Position numbers and translations under genes: made by a program. Of a stretch of 64,000 nucleotides of DNA, positions 9,079 through 21,384 are shown piece by piece (the first letter of the stretch is position 1; every line of letters starts with the position of its first letter). The notes beneath the pieces are model-generated. The model was not told where the DNA came from, made no database searches, and was given only the letters and a program-made list of their open reading frames with translations. The DNA comes from Burkholderiaceae bacterium (GTDB taxonomy: Bacteria > Pseudomonadota > Gammaproteobacteria > Burkholderiales > Burkholderiaceae_C), in NCBI GenBank assembly GCA_919902775.1, contig CAKKRJ010000010.1, positions 124,001-188,000 on the forward strand, in the 5' to 3' direction.

Positions 9079-9483
9079 ATGCACGATCCATCGACACCCC
9101 CGCCCCTCGAGGTCAATCCTCAAAAAGCACGCAAAGGACTGAACCGCATCGTTCATGCCGGGGGGTACTCCATCCAGGGCTTGCGCGCAGCTTGGGGCGA
9201 AACAGCCTTTCGTCAGGAAGCCACCCTGGCCATGGCCTTGGTGCCCCTGGCTTTCTGGCTGGGCCAAAACTGGATGGAAGTCAGCTTGTTGGCTGGATCG
9301 GTCTTGCTGGTCATGATCGTGGAGTTGCTCAACACCGGCATCGAATCGGCCATTGACCGCATCGGCCCAGAATGGCACGACTTGTCCAAGCGCGCCAAAG
9401 ACATGGGCAGTGCCGCGGTCCTGCTCAGTTTGCTGCTGTGCGCCGGGGTTTGGCTGGGTGCCCTGTGGCATCGCTTTGGTTGA
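9079..9483 (+). CDS. dgkA: diacylglycerol kinase
   Basis: The small inner-membrane kinase phosphorylates diacylglycerol for recycling into phospholipid synthesis. It has 134 residues, three membrane helices and the family motif VELLNTGIESAIDRIGPEWHDLSKRAKDMGSAAV (about residues 77-112), which holds the catalytic Glu and the lipid-binding surface. The N-terminal 20 residues are hydrophilic. It lies 24 bases after the RDD gene and 5 bases before the LOG gene. Confidence 0.95.
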   Translation: MHDPSTPPPLEVNPQKARKGLNRIVHAGGYSIQGLRAAWGETAFRQEATLAMALVPLAFWLGQNWMEVSLLAGSVLLVMIVELLNTGIESAIDRIGPEWHDLSKRAKDMGSAAVLLSLLLCAGVWLGALWHRFG

Positions 9484-9488
9484 GCCCC

Positions 9489-10088
9489 ATGAACCCACCC
9501 AAAACCCCGCCAGCATTCTCGATTTGCGTTTACTGTGGCTCCAGAGCGGGCCACAAGCCCGAGTTTGCCCAACTTGCGGTCCAGGTGGGCACCTGGATCG
9601 GGGCGCACGGCGGGCAACTGGTCTATGGTGGTGGGCGCAACGGCCTGATGGGTTTGGTGGCCGAAGCCACCATGGCCGCCGGTGGCACGGTGGTGGGCAT
9701 CATCCCCACCGCCTTGGTCGAAAAAGAATGGGCACACCAGGGCTGTACCGAGCTGCACGTGGTGGACACCATGCACGAACGCAAACGCCTGATGGCCGAA
9801 AAAGCCGATGCCTTTGTGGCTTTGCCAGGCGGCATTGGCACCTTTGAAGAACTGTTCGAAGTCTGGACCTGGCGCCAGCTGGGTTACCACGACAAGCCGG
9901 TGGGCATCCTCAACAGCCATGGCTATTACGACGGTCTGATGGCTTTCATGGACCAGGTGGTCCGCGACGGCTTCATGACCGAGTGGCAAACCCAACTGGT
10001 CATGGTGGGCACAGAACCCCAAGCCTTGTTGCAAGGCCTGGTGGAGGCTGCGGGCTTTGCCCCGCCTGCCAAAGTCGGATTGCTCTGA
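9489..10088 (+). CDS. LOG family protein (cytokinin riboside 5'-monophosphate phosphoribohydrolase type)
   Basis: The Rossmann-like fold begins with SICVYCGSRAG (residues 11-21). The LOG signature is present: YGGGRNGLMG (about 45-54), MHERKRLMAEKADAFVALPGGIGTFEE (about 96-122, with the PGGxGTxxE motif). Proteins of this type remove ribose 5-phosphate from nucleotides such as AMP or N6-modified AMP. The natural substrate in this bacterium is not evident. ATG 9489 gives the usual 199 residues. It ends 15 bases before the convergent glnB stop. Confidence 0.9.
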   Translation: MNPPKTPPAFSICVYCGSRAGHKPEFAQLAVQVGTWIGAHGGQLVYGGGRNGLMGLVAEATMAAGGTVVGIIPTALVEKEWAHQGCTELHVVDTMHERKRLMAEKADAFVALPGGIGTFEELFEVWTWRQLGYHDKPVGILNSHGYYDGLMAFMDQVVRDGFMTEWQTQLVMVGTEPQALLQGLVEAAGFAPPAKVGLL

Positions 10089-10103
10089 CCTGCAGCACGC
10101 CGC

Positions 10104-12142
<2,039 letters not shown>

Positions 12143-12146
12143 ACAG

Positions 12147-13367
12147 GTGCAGAAAAATGGGAGCTTGAATTATGTCACCCGGGTGCTGGAGGACTTGAAC
12201 GCCATCGCGCCCCAGGCCTGGGACGATTTGCTCACCCGGCAGGATGCGCCCTCCCCCTTCATGCAGCATGCCTATTTGTCGGCCATGCACAGCAGCCAGT
12301 CGGCCAGCCCCGAGACCGGTTGGACCTTGCAAGTGGTCAGCCTGTGGCGGGACACTCCGCAAGGCCCGGTTCTGGCGGCCGCCTGCCCGCTCTACAGCAA
12401 GACCCATTCGCGTGGCGAATACGTGTTTGACCATGCCTGGGCCGATGCCTACGACCGCCATGGCCTGGCGTATTACCCCAAAGCCCTGGTGGCATCGCCT
12501 TTCACGCCCGTGCCCGGCAGCCGCTTGCTGGCCGAATCAGACGCCGCACGGCAGGCCTTGCTGGCGGCCTTGCTCAACCTGTGCCAAGTGCAAGACATAC
12601 CGTCCCTGCACATTTTGTTCGCCAGCCAACAAGACTTGCGAGCCTGTGCGCAGGCGGGTTTGCACCAGCGCAGCCAGGTCCAGTTCCACTGGCAAAACCA
12701 GGGCTGGCGCGACTTTGATGATTTTTTGGGCAGCCTGAACCAGGAAAAACGCAAAAAAATCCGGCAAGAACGCCGCAAGGTGCAAGAAGCGGGGGTGGCA
12801 TTTCGTGCCGTGCTAGGACCGGACATGTCCGATGCCGACTGGGCCTTGCTGCTGCGTTGCTACCAGCAAACCTATTGGGAGCACGGCAACGCACCCTACC
12901 TGACCCCGGCCTTTTTTGCGTCCATGCGCACCAGCATGGCCCGCCACTGGTTGTTGTTTGTGGCTGAGCAAGGAGACCAGGCCATTGGCATCAGCCTGAT
13001 CGGTTTGCACCTGGACGCCCAAGGTCTGCCCGAAGTGGCCTACGGCCGTTATTGGGGCGCACTGGCGCGCGTGGACTGCCTGCACTTTGAGGCTTGTTAT
13101 TACCAACCGATTGAATGGTGCATCCAGCACGGCCTCCAACGCTTTGAGGGCGGCGCCCAGGGCGAACACAAAATGGCCCGAGCCCTGCTGCCCACCCCAA
13201 CGCACAGTGCCCACTGGCTGGCGCACCCGGCATTTTCAGAAGCCGTGGCGCGGTTTTTAGAGCGCGAGAAAACGGGTGTTGAAAACTACCTGGAAGCGCT
13301 GCACCAGCACTCTCCTCTCAAAGCGGCAACGCCACGTGGAATGCCGACCCCGCAAGCTCCCTTGTAG
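12147..13367 (+). CDS. GNAT-like / FemAB-type acyltransferase (DUF482 family)
   Basis: This 406-residue cytoplasmic protein resembles the 'peptidoglycan biosynthesis-like' GNAT proteins (DUF482, COG3146). Typical segments are the FMQHAYLSAMHSS opening, SLNQEKRKKIRQERRKVQEAGV in the middle and the C-terminal CIQHGLQRFEGGAQGEHKMARALLP. Its substrate is unknown; a link to FemABX-type aminoacyl transfer is only by fold. GTG 12147 is chosen because GGAGAG lies 8 bases upstream; no ATG occurs near. A dispersed palindromic repeat begins directly at its stop codon. Confidence 0.85.
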   Translation: MQKNGSLNYVTRVLEDLNAIAPQAWDDLLTRQDAPSPFMQHAYLSAMHSSQSASPETGWTLQVVSLWRDTPQGPVLAAACPLYSKTHSRGEYVFDHAWADAYDRHGLAYYPKALVASPFTPVPGSRLLAESDAARQALLAALLNLCQVQDIPSLHILFASQQDLRACAQAGLHQRSQVQFHWQNQGWRDFDDFLGSLNQEKRKKIRQERRKVQEAGVAFRAVLGPDMSDADWALLLRCYQQTYWEHGNAPYLTPAFFASMRTSMARHWLLFVAEQGDQAIGISLIGLHLDAQGLPEVAYGRYWGALARVDCLHFEACYYQPIEWCIQHGLQRFEGGAQGEHKMARALLPTPTHSAHWLAHPAFSEAVARFLEREKTGVENYLEALHQHSPLKAATPRGMPTPQAPL

Positions 13368-13388
13368 GTCGGCACCTTCAGGTCCGAC
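13368..13388. repeat. dispersed palindromic repeat, family 2, single copy
   Basis: A 21-base element GTCGG-CACCTTCAG-GTCCGAC with GTCGG/CCGAC ends, starting at the base after the GNAT stop. Related copies lie at 17913-17933 and, inverted, at 17976-17996 (about 18 of 21 bases identical). No function is evident. Confidence 0.6.
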
Positions 13389-13496
13389 ATCTCAAAGCTC
13401 GAGCCCGCCCCATGAAAAACGCCTGCTCGGCGCGCACCGGGCAGGCGTTGGAAGTGTGGTCCAGCGTCCACCGAAGTGGACGTTGGCACGGCCACA

Positions 13497-14033
13497 TCAG
13501 GCCTTGGCTTTGTTGTAGCTGGCGATGCCGTCCAGGATTTCTTTGTGGGCCGATTCTTTGCCTTCCCAGCCCAGCACCTTGACCCACTTGCCTTTTTCGA
13601 GGTCTTTGTAATGCTCAAAGAAGTGGGCGATCGCGTTGCGGCGCATCGCGTTCACATCCTCAATGTCTTGCCAGTGGTCATACATCGGCAAGATTTTGGT
13701 GGTCGGCACAGCAATCACCTTGCCATCGACACCCGCCTCGTCTTCCATCATCAGAATGCCCAGGGCTCGGCAAGGCACCACCACACCAGGGTGCAACGCG
13801 TAGGGCGTGATCACCAACACGTCCACAGGGTCACCGTCACCTGAAAGGGTTTGCGGCACATAACCATAGTTGGTGGGGTAGTGCATAGCCGTGGTCATGA
13901 AACGGTCCACGAACAAGGCGCCGGTTTCCTTGTCCACTTCGTACTTGATCGGGTCGGCGTTCATCGGGATTTCGATGATGACGTTGAAGGCTTCGGGCAC
14001 TTTGCTGCCGGGGGTGACGTTGTCGAGGGACAT
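13497..14033 (-). CDS. ppa: inorganic pyrophosphatase, soluble family I
   Basis: Ppa hydrolyses cytosolic pyrophosphate and pulls biosynthetic reactions forward. The 178 residues include the signature DGDPVDV (about 66-72), with the metal-binding Asp cluster, and the substrate-binding Lys/Tyr in [14 protein letters not shown] and [11 protein letters not shown]. It is divergent from the membrane pyrophosphatase hppA across a 217-base gap, so two different pyrophosphatases share one control region. Confidence 0.97.
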   Translation of the reverse strand: MSLDNVTPGSKVPEAFNVIIEIPMNADPIKYEVDKETGALFVDRFMTTAMHYPTNYGYVPQTLSGDGDPVDVLVITPYALHPGVVVPCRALGILMMEDEAGVDGKVIAVPTTKILPMYDHWQDIEDVNAMRRNAIAHFFEHYKDLEKGKWVKVLGWEGKESAHKEILDGIASYNKAKA

Positions 14034-14181
14034 CTTGCGGGTCTCTTTGTGAAAAGTTAAGAAAAACGGTAATCGCTAGGGATTAACCCCGATTTTACTT
14101 TCACAGGCCTTGCGCAAATCCCAATCCGGCCTCTTTAATGAAGTGTTGGCCAATCGTTCTCCGGTTTCGGCGATCGAGGAA

Positions 14182-14213
14182 GCAACGCCGTGGAGGGGCC
14201 TCCAGCGCGTTGC
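14182..14213 (+). promoter_or_regulatory. strong hairpin in the hppA 5' leader
   Basis: A two-part stem, GCAACGC (14182-14188) with GCGTTGC (14207-14213) and inside it TGGAGG (14191-14196) with CCTCCA (14199-14204), is separated by a 2x2 internal loop. It has no T-run, so it is not an ordinary terminator. The inner arm could mask an anti-Shine-Dalgarno-like GGAGG. The motif ATCGAGGA occurs both before it and at the hppA Shine-Dalgarno. Confidence 0.5.
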
Positions 14214-14250
14214 CCCCTCTGTTCAGCGACAACCATCGAGGAGTTCAACG

Positions 14251-16320
14251 ATGACAGGAAATTCAGCGCTCGTTTTGGCGCTCGTCTGTGGTCTGATTGC
14301 CGTGGCTTACGGCATTTGGGCCCGGGGGTGGATCCTTTCTCAAGATGCCGGCAATGCCCGGATGCAGGAAATCTCGGCCGCCATTCAAGCAGGTGCGGCC
14401 GCCTACTTGGCCCGTCAATACAAAACCATTGCCATCGTTGGTGTGGTGCTGGCGATTCTGATGGGCACCTTTCTGGACGGCGTCACAGCCGTAGGCTTTG
14501 TGATCGGGGCGGTCTTGTCCGGTGCTTGTGGCTTCATTGGCATGAATGTGTCTGTGCGGGCCAATGTGCGCACAGCCCAAGCCGCGACCCACGGCATTGG
14601 CCCGGCACTGGACGTGGCCTTCCGGGGCGGCGCCATCACCGGCATGCTGGTGGTCGGCCTGGGCCTGCTGGGTGTGACGGGCTTTTTTTGGTTTCTCACC
14701 GGCAACGGCAACCTGACGCCCGACAAAAACTTGGCCACCTTGCTCAACCCCTTGATCGGTTTTGCCTTTGGCTCGTCCCTGATCTCGATTTTCGCCCGGC
14801 TAGGCGGCGGCATTTTCACCAAGGGCGCTGATGTGGGTGCCGACCTGGTGGGCAAGGTCGAAGCGGGCATTCCCGAAGACGATCCGCGCAACCCGGCCGT
14901 GATCGCCGACAACGTGGGCGACAACGTGGGCGACTGCGCTGGCATGGCGGCCGACCTGTTCGAGACCTATGCGGTCACGCTGATCGCCACCATGGTGCTG
15001 GGGGCCTTGCTGGTCTCGGCAGCGCCTGGCCAGGCTGTGCTGTACCCGCTGGCCTTGGGCGCGGTGTCCATCATCGCCTCCATCGTGGGCTGCTTTTTCG
15101 TCAAGGCCTCGCCAGGCATGACCAACGTGATGCCCGCACTCTACAAAGGCCTGGCCATCTCGGGCGTGCTGTCGCTGGTGGCTTTTTATTTTGTAACCAC
15201 CTGGCTCATGCCCGACAACGCTTTGGGCGGCACCGGGGGACAAATGAAGCTGTTTGGTGCCTGCGCCGTGGGCCTGGTCCTCACGGCCGCCCTGGTCTGG
15301 ATCACCGAGTTCTACACCGGCACGCAATACGCACCGGTGCAGCACATCGCCCAAGCCTCCACCACCGGTCATGGCACCAACATCATTGCGGGACTGGGTG
15401 TGTCCATGCGCTCCACCGCCTGGCCGGTGATCTTCGTGTGTCTGGCCATCTGGACAGCCTATGCGCTGGCGGGCCTCTACGGCATCGCGGTCGCGGCCAT
15501 GTCCATGCTGAGCATGGCCGGCATTGTGGTGGCTTTGGACGCCTATGGCCCCATCACCGACAACGCGGGCGGCATCGCCGAAATGGCCGAGTTGCCCAGC
15601 AGCGTGCGCGACATCACCGACCCACTGGACGCGGTGGGCAACACCACCAAGGCCGTGACCAAGGGCTACGCCATTGGCTCTGCCGGTCTGGCCTCGCTGG
15701 TGCTGTTTGCCGACTACACCCACAAACTCGAGGCCTACGGAAAAGCCATCACGTTTGACCTGTCCGACCCGCTGGTGATCATTGGCCTGTTCATTGGCGG
15801 CCTGATTCCCTACCTGTTCGGGGCCATGGCCATGGAAGCTGTGGGCCGCGCGGCAGGCAGTGTGGTGGTCGAGGTCCGCCGCCAGTTCAAGGAAATCCCC
15901 GGCATCATGGAAGGCACGGCCAAGCCCGAATACGGCAAGGCTGTGGACATGTTGACCAGCGCAGCCATCAAGGAAATGGTCATCCCCAGCTTGCTGCCCG
16001 TGGTGGTGCCCGTTTTGGTCGGTTTGTTGCTCGGCCCCAAGGCGCTGGGCGGTTTGCTGATGGGCACCATCATCACCGGCTTGTTTGTGGCGATCTCCAT
16101 GTGCACCGGCGGAGGTGCCTGGGACAATGCCAAGAAATACATTGAAGACGGCCACCATGGTGGCAAGGGCAGCGATGCGCACAAGGCCGCCGTGACGGGC
16201 GACACGGTGGGCGATCCCTACAAGGACACGGCAGGCCCGGCGATCAACCCGCTCATCAAGATCATCAACATCGTGGCGCTTTTGATCGTGCCACTGGTGA
16301 TGAGGTTTCACGGGGGCTGA
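14251..16320 (+). CDS. hppA: K+-independent membrane H+-translocating pyrophosphatase
   Basis: The integral membrane pump couples hydrolysis of pyrophosphate to proton export. The 689 residues form about 16 membrane helices. The catalytic loop reads [35 protein letters not shown] (about residues 193-227), with a second acidic motif [18 protein letters not shown] near the C-terminus. In [12 protein letters not shown] a lysine replaces the alanine of GNTTAA, the known mark of the K+-independent class. ATG 14251 follows GAGGAG at 7 bases. A hairpin leader (14182-14213) precedes it. It probably salvages energy from biosynthetic pyrophosphate. Confidence 0.96.
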   Translation: MTGNSALVLALVCGLIAVAYGIWARGWILSQDAGNARMQEISAAIQAGAAAYLARQYKTIAIVGVVLAILMGTFLDGVTAVGFVIGAVLSGACGFIGMNVSVRANVRTAQAATHGIGPALDVAFRGGAITGMLVVGLGLLGVTGFFWFLTGNGNLTPDKNLATLLNPLIGFAFGSSLISIFARLGGGIFTKGADVGADLVGKVEAGIPEDDPRNPAVIADNVGDNVGDCAGMAADLFETYAVTLIATMVLGALLVSAAPGQAVLYPLALGAVSIIASIVGCFFVKASPGMTNVMPALYKGLAISGVLSLVAFYFVTTWLMPDNALGGTGGQMKLFGACAVGLVLTAALVWITEFYTGTQYAPVQHIAQASTTGHGTNIIAGLGVSMRSTAWPVIFVCLAIWTAYALAGLYGIAVAAMSMLSMAGIVVALDAYGPITDNAGGIAEMAELPSSVRDITDPLDAVGNTTKAVTKGYAIGSAGLASLVLFADYTHKLEAYGKAITFDLSDPLVIIGLFIGGLIPYLFGAMAMEAVGRAAGSVVVEVRRQFKEIPGIMEGTAKPEYGKAVDMLTSAAIKEMVIPSLLPVVVPVLVGLLLGPKALGGLLMGTIITGLFVAISMCTGGGAWDNAKKYIEDGHHGGKGSDAHKAAVTGDTVGDPYKDTAGPAINPLIKIINIVALLIVPLVMRFHGG

Positions 16321-16337
16321 TCTGCCCAGTTGCTTGG

Positions 16338-16362
16338 AAGGCCCGCCTTGGCGGGCCTTTTT
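16338..16362 (+). terminator. Rho-independent terminator after hppA
   Basis: A 9-bp GC-rich stem (16338-16346 with 16351-16359) with loop CTTG is followed by a T5 run, 17 bases past the hppA stop. Confidence 0.9.
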
Positions 16363-16440
16363 GATGGCGGGCGGCCTTAACCAGTCCGCCCATGTCCCAC
16401 GGGTGATTTTCAAAATCCGGCCCAGGTTCACAATAGACCC

Positions 16441-17874
16441 ATGCAAATGAACTTCATCGCCAACCAATCCGTTGTGGCCCTGGCAGGGCAAACCATCGAT
16501 GTGCTCGACCCGTCGGACGGGCAGGTGTTTGAGCAGATCCCGCGCAGCCAGGCGGCCGACATCGATCAGGCGGTGCAAGCCGCCCGTGCGGCATTCACGG
16601 GCCCCTGGGGCCAACTCAACGCCATGGAGCGTGGCCGTTTGCTCATGAAGCTGTCGCAAAAAGTGAGCGAACACGCCCCCGAACTGGCCGCACTGGAGCA
16701 ACGCGACTGCGGCAAACCCACCAAACAGGCCGCCGCCGACGCGGTGGCTTTGGCGCGCTATTTCGAGTTTTATGCCGGGGCCTGCGACAAGCTGCACGGC
16801 GAGACCCTGCCCTACCAAAACGGCTACAGCGTGCTGACCTGGCGTGAACCACACGGGGTCACAGGCCATGTGATCCCCTGGAATTACCCCATGCAAATTT
16901 TTGGCCGCAGTGTGGGTGGCGCGTTGGCGGCGGGCAACGCCTGCGTGGTCAAGCCGGCCGAAGACGCTTGCCTGAGTCTGATCCGGGTGGCCCAACTGGC
17001 GGCCGAAGTCGGCTTTCCAGCCGGCACCATCAACATCGTCACCGGTTATGGCCACGAGGTGGGCGACGCGCTGGCACGCCACCCGGGTATTGACCACATC
17101 AGTTTCACCGGCAGCCCCCGGGTAGGCACCCTCATCCAGCAGGTGGCGGCCGAACGCCATTGCCCCGTCACGCTGGAGCTGGGTGGCAAAAGCCCACAAA
17201 TCATCTTTGAAGATGCCGATCTGGAGGCGGCCATCCCGGTCGTGGTCAACGCCATCGTGCAAAACGCCGGCCAGACCTGCAGCGCAGGCTCGCGGGTGCT
17301 GATTCAGCAAAGCATTTACGAGCCGCTGTTGGCGCGTCTGGGCGAAGCCTTCCGCCGCCTGCAAGTGGGCTCCGCCGCCATGAACCTGGATTTGGGCCCC
17401 TTGATCCGCGCCAGCCAGTTGGAGCGCGTCACCGATTTTCTGGACCAGGCCAAGGCCGATGGCATCGCCACCGTGGCGCAAGGCCAAATTGCCCAGGGCG
17501 TGCCCACTGGCGGTTTTTACCAGGCGCCCACCCTGTTGCGCGACGTGCCCGTGATGCACCGCCTGGCGCAAGAAGAAGTCTTCGGCCCGGTGTTGTCGGC
17601 CATGTCCTTCACGGACGAAGACCATGCGGTCGAATTGGCCAATGCGACTGCGTTCGGTCTGGTCGCCGGCATCTGGACCCGTGACGGTGGGCGCCAGTTC
17701 CGCATGGCCAAACGCGTGCGCAGCGGCCAGGTGTTCATCAACAACTATGGGGCTGGCGGCGGCGTGGAACTGTCATTTGGGGGCGTCAAATCGTCGGGCT
17801 ACGGCCGCGAAAAAGGTTTCGAGGCGCTGCTGGGCTTCACCACCCTCAAGACGGTGGCCATCCAGCACGGTTGA
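16441..17874 (+). CDS. NAD(P)+-dependent aldehyde dehydrogenase (betaine-aldehyde type)
   Basis: The 477-residue soluble enzyme of the ALDH superfamily oxidises an aldehyde to its acid. It shows the cofactor-binding VIPWNYPMQ and FTGSPRVG, the general base in LELGGKSPQ (Glu near 246) and the catalytic Cys in NAGQTCSAGSR (about 280). The C-terminal GGVKSSGYGREKG is typical of betaine-aldehyde or gamma-aminobutyraldehyde dehydrogenases, but no choline or polyamine gene is nearby, so the substrate is open. No Shine-Dalgarno is seen; CACAAT lies 6 bases before ATG 16441, suggesting a leaderless mRNA. Confidence 0.88.
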   Translation: MQMNFIANQSVVALAGQTIDVLDPSDGQVFEQIPRSQAADIDQAVQAARAAFTGPWGQLNAMERGRLLMKLSQKVSEHAPELAALEQRDCGKPTKQAAADAVALARYFEFYAGACDKLHGETLPYQNGYSVLTWREPHGVTGHVIPWNYPMQIFGRSVGGALAAGNACVVKPAEDACLSLIRVAQLAAEVGFPAGTINIVTGYGHEVGDALARHPGIDHISFTGSPRVGTLIQQVAAERHCPVTLELGGKSPQIIFEDADLEAAIPVVVNAIVQNAGQTCSAGSRVLIQQSIYEPLLARLGEAFRRLQVGSAAMNLDLGPLIRASQLERVTDFLDQAKADGIATVAQGQIAQGVPTGGFYQAPTLLRDVPVMHRLAQEEVFGPVLSAMSFTDEDHAVELANATAFGLVAGIWTRDGGRQFRMAKRVRSGQVFINNYGAGGGVELSFGGVKSSGYGREKGFEALLGFTTLKTVAIQHG

Positions 17875-17912
17875 AGCAATCCCTCAGCAATCCGGTATCG
17901 GGTCCCTCACAG

Positions 17913-17996
17913 ATCGGAACCTTCAGGTCCGACGCAGATGAACCACAGCTGCATGTTGGGGTGCAAGCCGCCGACGCCGGACCTGAAGGTACCGAC
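17913..17996. repeat. inverted pair of family-2 dispersed repeats
   Basis: A 21-base unit at 17913-17933 (core CGGAACCTTCAGGTCCGAC) and its inverted copy at 17976-17996 (core CCGGACCTGAAGGTACCGAC) could form a stem of about 20 bp with a 42-base loop. They lie between the aldehyde dehydrogenase stop and moaA. A single related unit is at 13368-13388. The arrangement recalls paired REP elements; no T-run follows. Confidence 0.65.
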
Positions 17997-18054
17997 CAAC
18001 GAGGCCTTGACCTTGCCCCCTCAAGAGCGTAGCCGCTCGGGCACAATCAGGGGC

Positions 18055-19197
18055 ATGTCTGAACGCGTCATTCCGCTGGTTGACCAGCGCCACCCCAGCT
18101 TGCCTTTGCCTGCCCATGTGGTGGGGCAAAACCTGAACGCACTGCCAAGGGACGGGTTGCGCCGCCCCTTGACCGATTTGCGCATCAGCGTGACAGACCG
18201 CTGCAATTTCCGCTGCAACTACTGCATGCCCAAGGAAATTTTTGACAAGGACTATGCCTACCTGCCACACAGCCATCTGCTGAGTTTTGAAGAAATCACC
18301 CGCCTGGCCAGCGTGTTCGTGGGCCGGGGCGTGCGCAAGATTCGCCTCACGGGGGGCGAGCCCCTGCTGCGCAAGAACATTGAAATCCTCATCGCGCAAC
18401 TGGCGGCCCTGCGGTCACCGGATGGCCAGCCCCTGGATTTGACGCTGACCACCAACGGCTCGCTGTTGGCCCGCAAGGCCCAGAGCCTGAAAGACGCCGG
18501 CCTGCAGCGCGTGACGGTGAGCCTGGACGGCCTGGACGACACCGTTTTCCGGAAAATGAACGACGTGGATTTTCCTGTGGCCGATGTGCTGGCCGGGATC
18601 GAAGCGGCCCGGGCCGCCGGGCTGGGACCGATCAAGGTCAACATGGTCGTCAAACGCGGTACCAACGAGCATGAAATTTTGCCCATGGCCCGGCACTTCC
18701 GGGGCACCGGCATTGTGCTTCGCTTCATCGAATACATGGACGTGGGCGCCACCAACGGCTGGTGCATGGACGAAGTGCTGCCCAGCGCCGACGTGATCCG
18801 CCTGCTGCAAACCGAGCTGCCGCTGGTCGCGCTCAGCCCGTCGGCCAGCGGCGAAACCGCCGAGCGCTGGGGCTATGCCAACGACCAGGGCCAGCACGAT
18901 CGCGCTTTGGGCGAGATCGGCGTGATCAGCAGTGTGACGCACGCGTTTTGCGGCGACTGCAACCGGGCCCGCCTGTCCACCGAAGGCCGCCTGTACCTGT
19001 GCCTGTTTGCCAGCCAAGGCTACGACCTGCGCCAGTTGCTGCGCGACCCGGCCCAGTCGGATGCGGCCATTGCGGCCACGCTCGATGCCATCTGGCAAGG
19101 GCGCACCGACCAATATTCCTTGCTGCGCAGCTTGCGCGCACCCGACACCGCCAGCGGCCCCGGCCGCCGGGTGGAAATGAGCTACATCGGAGGCTGA
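18055..19197 (+). CDS. moaA: GTP 3',8-cyclase (molybdenum cofactor biosynthesis protein A)
   Basis: This radical-SAM enzyme turns GTP into the cyclic precursor intermediate of molybdopterin. The N-terminal 4Fe-4S motif CNFRCNYC is at residues 49-56. The C-terminal cluster ligands ([19 protein letters not shown], about 297-315) and the essential C-terminal GG tail (SYIGG) are present. The length is 380 residues from ATG 18055. Upstream codons in frame belong to the repeat region. No Shine-Dalgarno at a proper distance is seen; CACAAT ends 7 bases before the ATG. mobA follows after 5 bases and moeA later, forming a Mo-cofactor operon. Confidence 0.96.
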   Translation: MSERVIPLVDQRHPSLPLPAHVVGQNLNALPRDGLRRPLTDLRISVTDRCNFRCNYCMPKEIFDKDYAYLPHSHLLSFEEITRLASVFVGRGVRKIRLTGGEPLLRKNIEILIAQLAALRSPDGQPLDLTLTTNGSLLARKAQSLKDAGLQRVTVSLDGLDDTVFRKMNDVDFPVADVLAGIEAARAAGLGPIKVNMVVKRGTNEHEILPMARHFRGTGIVLRFIEYMDVGATNGWCMDEVLPSADVIRLLQTELPLVALSPSASGETAERWGYANDQGQHDRALGEIGVISSVTHAFCGDCNRARLSTEGRLYLCLFASQGYDLRQLLRDPAQSDAAIAATLDAIWQGRTDQYSLLRSLRAPDTASGPGRRVEMSYIGG

Positions 19198-19202
19198 GCG
19201 CC

Positions 19203-19826
19203 ATGAACACCACAGCACCCGCCATCACCGGCCTGATTTTGGCGGGCGGGCGCGGCTCGCGCATGGGCGGCATCGACAAAGGCCTGCAAAATTTCCGCGG
19301 GCTGCCGCTGGCGTTGCAAACCCTGATGCGCCTGCAACTGCAAAGTCTGCCACTGCAAGAAATCCTGATCAACGCCAACCGCAACCTGTCAGCCTACGAG
19401 TCGCTGGGCGTGCCCGTCTGGCCTGACAGCATCGACGGCTATGCCGGGCCTTTGGCCGGTTTTCTCACCGGCTTGGAGCGCTGCGAAACGCCGCTGTTGC
19501 TCACCGTGCCTTGCGACACACCGCTGTTTCCGCTGGACCTGGTGCAGCGCTTGCATGCCGCCCTGGACGCGCAAAACGCCGACATCGCCATGGCCGCCGC
19601 ACCGGAGGCCGATGGCGCGGTGCGCCCGCAACCTGTGTTTTGCCTGCTCAAAATCGACTTGCTCGAAAGTCTGGTGAAGTTCACCCAGGGCGGTGGCCGC
19701 AAGATCGACGCCTGGACCCACCAGCACCGCTGCGCCATCGTGCCGTTTGACCTGCCCGGCGACAGCGCCGATGCGTTTTCCAACGCCAACACGTTGACCG
19801 AACTGCAGCAACTTGAATCCCTCTGA
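19203..19826 (+). CDS. mobA: molybdenum cofactor guanylyltransferase
   Basis: MobA joins GMP to Mo-molybdopterin to make the bis-MGD cofactor of DMSO-reductase-type enzymes such as nitrate reductase and formate dehydrogenase. The nucleotide-binding loop [18 protein letters not shown] is at residues 11-28, and the conserved [10 protein letters not shown] is near residue 102. The length is 207 residues. It starts 5 bases after the moaA stop and is followed by moeA after 24 bases. Confidence 0.95.
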   Translation: MNTTAPAITGLILAGGRGSRMGGIDKGLQNFRGLPLALQTLMRLQLQSLPLQEILINANRNLSAYESLGVPVWPDSIDGYAGPLAGFLTGLERCETPLLLTVPCDTPLFPLDLVQRLHAALDAQNADIAMAAAPEADGAVRPQPVFCLLKIDLLESLVKFTQGGGRKIDAWTHQHRCAIVPFDLPGDSADAFSNANTLTELQQLESL

Positions 19827-19850
19827 AGAGACCTTTGCCATCCACCGGCA

Positions 19851-21146
<1,296 letters not shown>

Positions 21147-21220
21147 ACGGGGCGGCGTTGCCAGACTGGTCAGCGCCAACTGTCTACATGCGGCTGGGCG
21201 ACGCCCCGGACAATGAAAAT

Positions 21221-21308
21221 CAATGGCCATTCGCGTGCAGGGGCGCGCTCCCACACTGTTCTGGTTTTTGTGGGAGGCCGCCCCTGCGGCCGAAGGCTGT
21301 TCTTTCAC
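21221..21308. repeat. REP-like long palindromic element, copy A
   Basis: An 88-base element with a two-step stem: GCAGGGGCG (21237-21245) pairs with CGCCCCTGC (21279-21287) and CTCCCACA (21248-21255) with TGTGGGAG (21269-21276). A second copy, alike over most of its length including the flanks, is at 29475-29564. Both lie in short gaps between convergent genes. Confidence 0.8.
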
Positions 21309-21332
21309 AGTAGAACCGCACCCTGAACCCTG

Positions 21333-21364
21333 AAAAAAAGGGACTGAATTTCTTCAGTCCCTTT
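21333..21364 (-). terminator. Rho-independent terminator after the RND efflux operon
   Basis: A perfect 12-bp stem (21337-21348 with 21353-21364) with loop TTTC is followed on the minus strand by seven T in a row. The plus-strand side also ends in TTT, so it may work weakly for moeA as well. Confidence 0.9.
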
Positions 21365-21384
21365 GCATTTCAACGCAGCGCAGT

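Noticed and set aside
14800-17625. 941-codon open frame on the minus strand opposite hppA and the aldehyde dehydrogenase
   Set aside because: It spans two well-supported genes on the other strand, is full of His and Gly typical of antisense shadows in GC-rich coding DNA, and has no recognisable domain.
18762-19202. In-frame extension of mobA upstream to 18762
   Set aside because: The extension overlaps moaA fully, is Arg/Pro-rich and unlike any MobA; the [11 protein letters not shown] loop needs the start at 19203.
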